This document shows, piece by piece, positions 1-4,698 of a DNA stretch of 5,732 nt. Below the pieces are notes generated by a model that did no database searches, was not told the origin of the DNA, and was given only the letters and a program-made list of their open reading frames with translations. How positions within the stretch are numbered: position 1 is the stretch's first letter; each line of letters starts with the position of its first letter. Origin of the DNA: Bacteroidales bacterium (GTDB lineage: Bacteria; Bacteroidota; Bacteroidia; Bacteroidales; UBA932); assembly GCA_021443605.1 (NCBI GenBank), contig JABUTQ010000112.1, positions 1 through 5,732 on the forward strand, in the 5' to 3' direction. A program made the translations under genes and the position numbers.

Positions 1-692
1 CCCATAGCGGGGCGGGCGGCAAGAATTATTAGGTCTGAAGCCTGCCATCCGAAAGTCTTCTTGTCAATGCCGACGTACCCGGAGGGAACTCCGCTCAAAT
101 CGTCTGTCCTCTGCTGGCTTATCTGAATCTCCTCTATGGTGCGGTTTATCACGTCCTTCACCACGCTCGTTGACTTCCTCATATTGCGCTCGGCAAGGGT
201 AAATATCTCTTGCTGAGCCGATTCCAAAAGATCGTCCACATTCAGTGAATCCTCAAAAGAGGTCTTTTGGATATTGTACGAGATAGAAATCAGCTCCCGC
301 TGGATATATTTTTGGAGAAGAATCTTCGTGTGATAATCGACGTGGGCGGGAGACCCTATCTTCATACTCAATGAGCTGAGATAAACCATTCCGCCAACCT
401 CTTCCAATTGATTTCTCCGACTGAGCTCATCGGCCACGGTCAGATAGTCAACCTGAGCATTTTGTGTTGACAAAGAAGATATTACGTCAAATATCTTCCT
501 ATTGCTCTCTTTGTAGAAACATTCGGGTATCAGGATATCAAGAACGTCCGTTATGCACTCGCTGTCGAGAAGCATTGCACCGAGAACAGCCTCTTCGATG
601 TCAATCGCCTGAGGAGGTTTCATCCCCATCTCCATCGAAATCTGGCCGACCTCAGCCCGTGTTTTCTTTCTATCTTGAACCTGCTTTGCCAT
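1..692 (-). CDS. dnaB: Replicative DNA helicase DnaB, N-terminal part (cut by left window edge)
   Basis: This is the amino-terminal part of the hexameric replicative helicase that unwinds DNA at the fork and recruits primase. Translating leftward from the ATG at 692-690 gives 230 uninterrupted codons plus two bases, with no stop before the edge. Residues about 26-135 form the DnaB N-terminal domain (PPQAIDIEEAVLGAMLLD, then LTVADELSRRNQLEEVGG and YHTKILLQKYIQREL). A linker follows, and the RecA-like domain begins near residue 200 with GVPSGYVGID, TFGWQASDLIILAARPAMG. The window ends inside the Walker A motif (usually GRPxMGKT or ARPxMGKT), so the catalytic half is not visible. The first ~25 residues are a charged, non-conserved tail, which is normal for this family in Bacteroidota. 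The start lies 6 bases after the stop of the zinc-ribbon gene, so it is probably co-transcribed with it, although an internal promoter cannot be excluded. The identification is firm; only the 3' part is unseen. Confidence 0.96.
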   Translation of the reverse strand, partial: MAKQVQDRKKTRAEVGQISMEMGMKPPQAIDIEEAVLGAMLLDSECITDVLDILIPECFYKESNRKIFDVISSLSTQNAQVDYLTVADELSRRNQLEEVGGMVYLSSLSMKIGSPAHVDYHTKILLQKYIQRELISISYNIQKTSFEDSLNVDDLLESAQQEIFTLAERNMRKSTSVVKDVINRTIEEIQISQQRTDDLSGVPSGYVGIDKKTFGWQASDLIILAARPAM

Positions 693-698
693 TAAATT

Positions 699-1523
699 TT
701 ACTCTTCAGTGTCGAAGGCACTGTTTACAAGAATTCTGCCGCAATAGTCGCAAACGATGATTTTTTTGCCTTGTACGATGTCGAGCTGGCGCTGTGGAGG
801 AATCTGATTGAAGCATCCGCCGCAAGCACCACGCTTCACGGTGACAACTGCAAGGTGGTTTTTCGCATTGCCGCGAACCCTGTCGTAAGCCGATATGATT
901 CTGTTGTCTATCTTAGCTGCAAGCTCTGCCTTCTCAGCCTCAAGGATTTCCTCTTCCTTGGCAGTTTCAGCAATGATGTTATCAAGTGCCGATTTCTTCT
1001 CCGCAAGCTCGCCCTCGCGATATGCAAGTTCATTCTTCGCCTCATCGATTGCAGACTTCTTCTCAGCCAGTGCCAAGTTCTGCTCCTTGATTTTCTTCTC
1101 GCACACCATCTGCTCAAGCTGCTGATACTCAATCTCTTTTGTAATTGATTCGTATTCACGGCTATTGTGGATGTTATCATGCTGGGCTTCATATTTCTCT
1201 ACGAGCTGCTTCGATTCGGCAAGCCTTGTCTTGTTGTCGGCAATGCTCTCTTCAGCATATTTCACATCGCTCTGGAGATTGGAAATTCTTGTTTTGAGCC
1301 CTTCAATGTCATCCTCCAAATCCTGAACCTCGAGGGGAAGTTCTCCGCGAAGAAGGTGGATTTTGTCTATTTTGGTATCGGTCTGCTGAATTTTATAGAG
1401 TGTGCGGAGTTTTTCTTCCATTGGAATTCCATCCGACTCGTTCATCTTTACGGCAGCTGAAACAAAAGTCTCCCTATGGTCGATGGGGGCTGCGGCTGCC
1501 TTAGTAACCTTTTTTGTAGCCAT
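699..1523 (-). CDS. Coiled-coil protein with C-terminal C4 zinc ribbon (COG1579/DUF164 family)
   Basis: This 274-residue cytoplasmic protein has two parts. Residues about 36-215 are a long, heptad-rich, Glu/Lys/Ala-rich coiled coil (for example LPLEVQDLEDDIEGLKTRI at 62-80 and NSREYESITKEIEYQQLE at 120-137). The C-terminal zinc ribbon has Cys234-x2-Cys237 (GACGGCFNQIPPQRQLDI) and Cys258-x2-Cys261 (IIVCDYCGRIL). This architecture is that of the COG1579/zf-RING_7 group, whose general function is not well defined; one chlamydial member (CdsZ) is a type III secretion chaperone, but that role should not be transferred here. All four Cys are present, so it should bind zinc. Residues 1-35 are an Ala/Lys-rich, non-conserved stretch; Met27 and Met35 (MEEKLRTLYKIQQ) are alternative starts. 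I kept the first ATG because it sits 11 bases after the nif3-like stop and an Ala/Lys-rich tail is common here. Association with a NIF3 gene is, from memory, recurrent across bacteria. Confidence 0.92.
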   Translation of the reverse strand: MATKKVTKAAAAPIDHRETFVSAAVKMNESDGIPMEEKLRTLYKIQQTDTKIDKIHLLRGELPLEVQDLEDDIEGLKTRISNLQSDVKYAEESIADNKTRLAESKQLVEKYEAQHDNIHNSREYESITKEIEYQQLEQMVCEKKIKEQNLALAEKKSAIDEAKNELAYREGELAEKKSALDNIIAETAKEEEILEAEKAELAAKIDNRIISAYDRVRGNAKNHLAVVTVKRGACGGCFNQIPPQRQLDIVQGKKIIVCDYCGRILVNSAFDTEE

Positions 1524-1534
1524 ATTGCTGATTA

Positions 1535-2296
1535 TTAATAGTAATATATTGGATTATTGTCGTTTGCAGTAGTGCAGACTGCAAAGGTATTTATTTTTTC
1601 TTTAAGCAGAGACATTAATTTATCCACAATGTCAAATTCACTTTCGTAATGACCGATATCCATCACCATAAAACCCTCCTCGCAGAAGAAATTGTGATAG
1701 CTCACGTCGGCGCAAATGTAAGCCTGAGCCCCTTTTGCCAGTGCGTTGCCGATAAGCGAGCCGCCACTGCCGCCACACAGCGCCACCCTCCCTATCTTTT
1801 CGGAGAGGGGTTTTGAGCATCTCAATCCCCTGACCTTGAACTTGCTTTTTACTGTGTCTATGAGTTCCTGTGCAGATACCGGTGAAGGGAGATTTCCGAT
1901 AATGCCAAGTCCCCCTTCATCGAGAAATTCCCGGTTTGAGAGACACAATTTGTCGGCCATAAGCCCGCTCACCCCGCTTGCCACCTTGTCGGCATTGGTG
2001 TGTGCAGCATAGACCACAAGGGTGTTTTGTATGGCATAAGTGATTATTCTCCCAAGGGAGGTATCTTCGTTTATCTTCTTGATTCCCTTGAAGATAAGGG
2101 GATGATGAGTCACCACCATATTCGCGCCGGCCGAGACAGCCTCCCTCAAAAGTTCCAGGGTGCAGTCAAGCCCGATAAGCACCCCCTTGACTTCCGTATC
2201 CGGCGAACCGATGCAGAATCCACAATTGTCCCACTCCTCCTGCTTTGCAAGGGGAGCGAACTCTTCGATAATTGCTGCTACTTCACTTGCTTTCAT
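1535..2296 (-). CDS. NIF3/DUF34-family dinuclear metal centre protein (YbgI/YqfO type, short form)
   Basis: This 253-residue protein belongs to the NIF3 family (COG0327), toroidal hexamers with a di-metal site per subunit. Databases often label it 'GTP cyclohydrolase 1 type 2 homolog', but the physiological reaction is unsettled and I do not assert one. Visible motifs are QEEWDNCGFCIG at 19-30, THHPLIF at 63-69 (His64, His65), AAHTNAD at 97-103 (His99, Asp103), a glycine-rich CGGSGGSLIGNAL at 174-186, DVSYHNFF at 197-204, and DIGHYESE at 213-220 (His216, Glu220). His64, His65, Asp103, His216 and Glu220 fit the family's metal ligands, so the site looks intact. At about 250 residues it matches short E. 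coli YbgI-like members and lacks the central PII-like insertion found in roughly 365-residue relatives. Its ATG overlaps the MerR stop in ATGA (2293-2296), implying coupled translation. The zinc-ribbon gene follows after 11 bases. Confidence 0.95.
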   Translation of the reverse strand: MKASEVAAIIEEFAPLAKQEEWDNCGFCIGSPDTEVKGVLIGLDCTLELLREAVSAGANMVVTHHPLIFKGIKKINEDTSLGRIITYAIQNTLVVYAAHTNADKVASGVSGLMADKLCLSNREFLDEGGLGIIGNLPSPVSAQELIDTVKSKFKVRGLRCSKPLSEKIGRVALCGGSGGSLIGNALAKGAQAYICADVSYHNFFCEEGFMVMDIGHYESEFDIVDKLMSLLKEKINTFAVCTTANDNNPIYYY

Positions 2297-2622
2297 ATCT
2301 TTGATTTTATTTCTACGAGGATGGATTTTATTGCCTTGAGACGCTCCACCACCTCGGCCCTGTTGTCATTGCAACCGGCATTGTCTTTCATCAACTTTCG
2401 CGCTCCGTCAAGGGTCATTCCCCTCTCTTTTACAAAATAATGGATTTTTTTGAGTGCCTCAATGTCCGAACGGCTATAGAGACGATTACCCTTGGCGTTC
2501 CGCTCCGGCCTCACTTCTTTTGGAAAACTATCGCTCCAGAAACGGACAAGCGAGACGCTTTCTTCAAGTATCTCCGCCGCTTCTCCTATAGTAAAGCACT
2601 GTTTATCAGGTATTTTCTTCAT
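2293..2622 (-). CDS. Small MerR-family transcriptional regulator
   Basis: This 109-residue protein is a MerR-type winged helix-turn-helix DNA-binding protein. Residues 10-80 cover the domain: FTIGEAAEILEESVSLVRFW is the helix-turn-helix (10-29), followed by the wing with NAKGNRLYSRSDIEALKKI (42-60) and the second helical pair YFVKERGMTLDGARKLM (62-78). Residues about 85-109 form one short helix, so there is no room for an effector-binding domain and no MerR-type metal-binding Cys cluster (only Cys9 and Cys84). Such short MerR proteins dimerise through the C-terminal helix. Its targets are unknown. It lies between the M23 gene (6-base gap) and nif3-like gene (ATGA overlap), and in Bacteroidetes a MerR gene next to an M23 peptidase near alaS is, from memory, a recurring arrangement. 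It could regulate its own operon from the 4566-4698 region, but that is inference. The start is the only ATG that leaves the helix-turn-helix whole. Confidence 0.93.
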   Translation of the reverse strand: MKKIPDKQCFTIGEAAEILEESVSLVRFWSDSFPKEVRPERNAKGNRLYSRSDIEALKKIHYFVKERGMTLDGARKLMKDNAGCNDNRAEVVERLKAIKSILVEIKSKI

Positions 2623-2628
2623 ATAATA

Positions 2629-3594
2629 TCAGTCCATTGACTGCCCTGTGTTTCTTGAGACAATCATCATTTCCTTATATACCGCCGGAGAGATGTCGGC
2701 AAAGAAGAAATCTATCGGATCCATCGGCTTGCCATCCTTCAGCACCTCGTAGTGGAGAGACGGAGCGAATACGGTGCCGCTGTTGCCGGTACGGGCGATA
2801 AGGGTACGCTGCTTAACACGCTGTCCCTTTCTCACGAAAATGTCCCCAAGATGGGCATATACGGTGACGATTCCTCCCGAGTGTTCGATTGTCACAAAAT
2901 TCCCCTTGCCCTTCTTCGTCCGCTCCACGCCAACCACCACGCCGTCTGCCGCAGCCAGCACATCCGTCCCCACAGGCGAAATCAAATCCACGCCGTTGTG
3001 CATCAGAAGCGTCTTGTAAAACGGATTGATTTTCATCCCCACCGAAGCCCCCGTCTTGGCAATGGTAAAGTTCTTCAGGGGTATTATACAAGGTATGGAG
3101 CCGGATATCCCCGCGCTGTCCCTTAATATTCTGCCTATGCAATCTATCTCTTTTCTTACCTCATCTGCAGTTGAGATTGCTGCGCCAAGCCGCTCACTCA
3201 CATTATTAAGTATCTCAGCCTCAGTCCTTTTATCTAAATAATCGAGACTATATGTAGAATCGTTGTCGTCATCGGAAAAAGCGACCGGTGGATCAGCATT
3301 GAATATCTCCCTGTAAATTTCCCTATCTCTGATTTTAAGGTTCTCAATCACTCCGTCAACGAGCTCAGACTTCGATTCCATATCGGAAATTGTCTTGACA
3401 AGATATTCATTCTCAGCCTTTATGCGCTTTTCTTTCTTCGTATCGAAGAACAGTGAGAAAATCACAAAAAAGAGCATCGCTATAAAGACACTTACCAGGA
3501 GATACTTTGAGAAAGTCAACAAAATTTTGGTGGAATTGGTCTTAATCTCGCTGAATTTCAGATCTTCCTTGTTGAAAATGAATTTTTTGCTCAT
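2629..3594 (-). CDS. Membrane-anchored M23/LytM-domain protein with degenerate HxH motif
   Basis: This 321-residue envelope protein has a short cytoplasmic N-terminus, one transmembrane segment at about 29-50 (LLVSVFIAMLFFVIFSLFF), a periplasmic charged/coiled stretch (about 51-160) and a C-terminal LytM (peptidase M23) domain at about 180-300. M23 enzymes are zinc endopeptidases that cut peptidoglycan crosslinks. Zinc ligands appear present: His199 and Asp203 in MHNGVDL, and His281 in SLHYEV; His248 in YAHLGD is also kept. However, the HxH motif reads Ser279-Leu-His281, so the first, catalytic His is replaced by Ser (codon TCT at 2758-2760). Activity is therefore doubtful, and it may act as a scaffold or activator, as degenerate LytM proteins such as EnvC and NlpD do. 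It shares layout and N-terminal motifs with the upstream gene (x-F-N-x-E/D-x-L; RDxxxYRxxF), so the two are likely an old tandem duplication. Its ATG overlaps that gene's TAA (TAATG). The MerR gene follows 6 bases later. Confidence 0.92.
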   Translation of the reverse strand: MSKKFIFNKEDLKFSEIKTNSTKILLTFSKYLLVSVFIAMLFFVIFSLFFDTKKEKRIKAENEYLVKTISDMESKSELVDGVIENLKIRDREIYREIFNADPPVAFSDDDNDSTYSLDYLDKRTEAEILNNVSERLGAAISTADEVRKEIDCIGRILRDSAGISGSIPCIIPLKNFTIAKTGASVGMKINPFYKTLLMHNGVDLISPVGTDVLAAADGVVVGVERTKKGKGNFVTIEHSGGIVTVYAHLGDIFVRKGQRVKQRTLIARTGNSGTVFAPSLHYEVLKDGKPMDPIDFFFADISPAVYKEMMIVSRNTGQSMD

Positions 3595-4565
3595 TATTTG
3601 TCTCCGACTATTGAAGATCGAATCATTGCGCGATACTGCTCCTCGTCAAGATTGTTCGTGAAGTAGTTCCACGGGTTCACCTGATGGTCGCGATATATCA
3701 CTTCATAGTGGAGATGCACTCCGTCCGAACGGCCGGTACTTCCCATCGTACCAATCTGATTACCTCGCATAACACGCTGGCCTTCAATTACTTTAGTCTC
3801 CTTTAAATGAGCATAGCGTGTTTGGTAGCCGAAGCCGTGGTCCACAACCACGAAATTGCCGTATCCTCCATAAGTGTGGGCGACTTTTACCACTACGCCA
3901 TTGCCTGTCGAATAAATGGGAGTCCCTTTCTTGGCAACTATGTCAATCCCCTTGTGAAGCCTTGCAACGTGGGTGAAAGGATCCTGCCTATAGCCGAAAG
4001 GCGACGATTGGCGCACCCCGGATCCAGGGCACACGGGATAAATGGATGGGATGCACGAAGCCATCTCCCCAGCCCTTTTGGAAAGGAGCGAAACCTCATC
4101 GAAAGAGTGAGACTGCACGTATGCTTTCTTGGAGAGGACATCCAGTTTCATCATAGCCGAAATCAGAATGTCGCCATTTTCATATTTTTCAAGATATGAA
4201 TATCTGTCAACTCCGCCAAAACCCGCATTTCGAACTTCATCCTTTATCTCTCCCATACCAAACACCGGACGATACAGGATATTGTCCCTCATTTGAAGCT
4301 CGGCAAGGTCTATCCCCTGACGGGAGGATTTCTGGTTTATCTGTTCCACCCTGGCAAGGAGCTCCTTATTTTGTCTGACAAGATAGGCAGTCTTTGGCGT
4401 CTGAAGGTTAAACACTTGTGTATGAAGCAGATAATATATAACAAAGACAGCGAGCCCGGACAAAATCAGTATAACGACCTTTCTCAACCTATCCCTCCAG
4501 GTCTCCCTCACAAGCTCATAAGCGAGAGTTTCAGGGTTGAAAACGTATTGATTTTTCTTTAGCAT
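3594..4565 (-). CDS. Membrane-anchored M23/LytM peptidoglycan endopeptidase
   Basis: This 323-residue protein is the first gene of the leftward operon. It has a short cytoplasmic N-terminus (YVFNPETLAYELV), one transmembrane helix at about 29-48 (KVVILILSGLAVFVIYYLL), a helical periplasmic linker (about 60-165) and a C-terminal M23 peptidase domain (about 185-300). The full catalytic set is visible: His204 and Asp208 in RLHKGIDI, His253 in RYAHLKET, and His284-Leu-His286 in GVHLHYEV. The domain opens with SSPFGYRQDPFT, the typical LytM entry motif (G-x-R-x-D-P). It should hydrolyse peptide crosslinks in the periplasmic peptidoglycan, tethered to the inner membrane; the exact bond cut cannot be read from sequence. 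The first ATG is used: it lies about 28 bases from a -7 box on this strand, and the next in-frame Met is far inside the protein. There is no Shine-Dalgarno sequence, as expected in Bacteroidota. Length is normal for membrane-tethered M23 proteins. Confidence 0.94.
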   Translation of the reverse strand: MLKKNQYVFNPETLAYELVRETWRDRLRKVVILILSGLAVFVIYYLLHTQVFNLQTPKTAYLVRQNKELLARVEQINQKSSRQGIDLAELQMRDNILYRPVFGMGEIKDEVRNAGFGGVDRYSYLEKYENGDILISAMMKLDVLSKKAYVQSHSFDEVSLLSKRAGEMASCIPSIYPVCPGSGVRQSSPFGYRQDPFTHVARLHKGIDIVAKKGTPIYSTGNGVVVKVAHTYGGYGNFVVVDHGFGYQTRYAHLKETKVIEGQRVMRGNQIGTMGSTGRSDGVHLHYEVIYRDHQVNPWNYFTNNLDEEQYRAMIRSSIVGDK

Positions 4566-4572
4566 CTATCAA

Positions 4573-4584
4573 ATAATTAATTAT
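4573..4584. repeat. Perfect 12-base palindrome ATAATTAATTAT just upstream of the M23 operon start
   Basis: The 12 bases are their own reverse complement and lie 7 bases upstream of the M23 start codon, directly downstream of the proposed -7 box. This would be a natural operator position for a dimeric regulator. The region is strongly AT-rich, so a palindrome of this size could easily arise by chance; no functional claim is made. Confidence 0.3.
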
Positions 4585-4592
4585 GTAATCGG

Positions 4593-4600
4593 CAAATATA
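4593..4600 (-). promoter_or_regulatory. Putative -7 box (TATATTTG) of the leftward M23 operon
   Basis: Read on the minus strand the bases are TATATTTG, an exact match to the Bacteroides primary-sigma -7 consensus TAnnTTTG. Nineteen bases upstream is TTAG (4620-4623), one mismatch from the -33 consensus TTTG at a suitable spacing. Transcription would start near 4585-4588, leaving a leader of about 20 bases before the ATG at 4565. Assignment is by motif only. Confidence 0.55.
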
Positions 4601-4620
4601 CGAAATTTGAATAAAAAAAC

Positions 4621-4628
4621 TAATTTTG
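4621..4628 (+). promoter_or_regulatory. Putative -7 box (TAATTTTG) of alaS
   Basis: TAATTTTG matches the Bacteroides -7 consensus TAnnTTTG exactly. The -33 element is poor: the region at the expected spacing reads TATA (4597-4600), and the nearest TTTG (4606-4609) is only 11 bases away. Transcription would begin near 4634, giving a leader of about 65 bases. A weaker alternative is TTAATTTG at 4633-4640, which sits 23 bases after that TTTG. The two candidate boxes cannot be separated by eye. Confidence 0.45.
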
Positions 4629-4698
4629 CGTTTTAATTTGGACGTTGTGCGGCAATAATAGTGCCAGCCCCAAAAAATATTTGGAACAAAAATCAATA

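Larger units (their letters stand above)
4566..4698. promoter_or_regulatory. Divergent intergenic promoter region between the M23 operon and alaS
   Basis: This 133-base AT-rich stretch is the only non-coding gap of any size in the window. It must carry the start signals for the leftward operon and the rightward alaS gene. It contains a -7-like box on each strand (4593-4600 minus, 4621-4628 plus), a run of A residues between them (4613-4619), a 12-base palindrome and two short inverted repeats. I saw no riboswitch or T-box-like leader; the alaS leader of roughly 60 bases is too short for one. Confidence 0.75.

Noticed and set aside
693..698. Possible terminator or promoter between the zinc-ribbon gene and dnaB
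   Set aside because: Only six bases separate the genes and no hairpin with a T run or TAnnTTTG box fits there.
464..760. 98-codon plus-strand open frame with several Cys residues (CSLC, CTRC)
   Set aside because: The CxxC pairs suggest a zinc finger at first sight, but the frame is antisense to conserved dnaB codons and crosses the dnaB/zinc-ribbon gene boundary; chance is the simpler explanation.
908..1192. Arg/Ser-rich 94-codon minus-strand open frame inside the zinc-ribbon gene
   Set aside because: It is the shifted frame of a Glu/Lys/Ala-rich coiled coil, which typically yields Arg/Ser-rich shadows.
2000..2440. 146-codon plus-strand open frame spanning the NIF3/MerR junction
   Set aside because: It runs antisense across two well-supported genes and its translation shows no family features.
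3807..4199. 130-codon plus-strand open frame opposite the M23 peptidase
   Set aside because: The minus strand here encodes the conserved M23 catalytic domain; the plus-strand product has no domain or start signal.
4570..4620. Possible bidirectional terminator or small RNA in the AT-rich intergenic stretch
   Set aside because: The only perfect inverted repeat is entirely A/T and has no GC stem, and the flanking genes diverge, so no terminator is expected.
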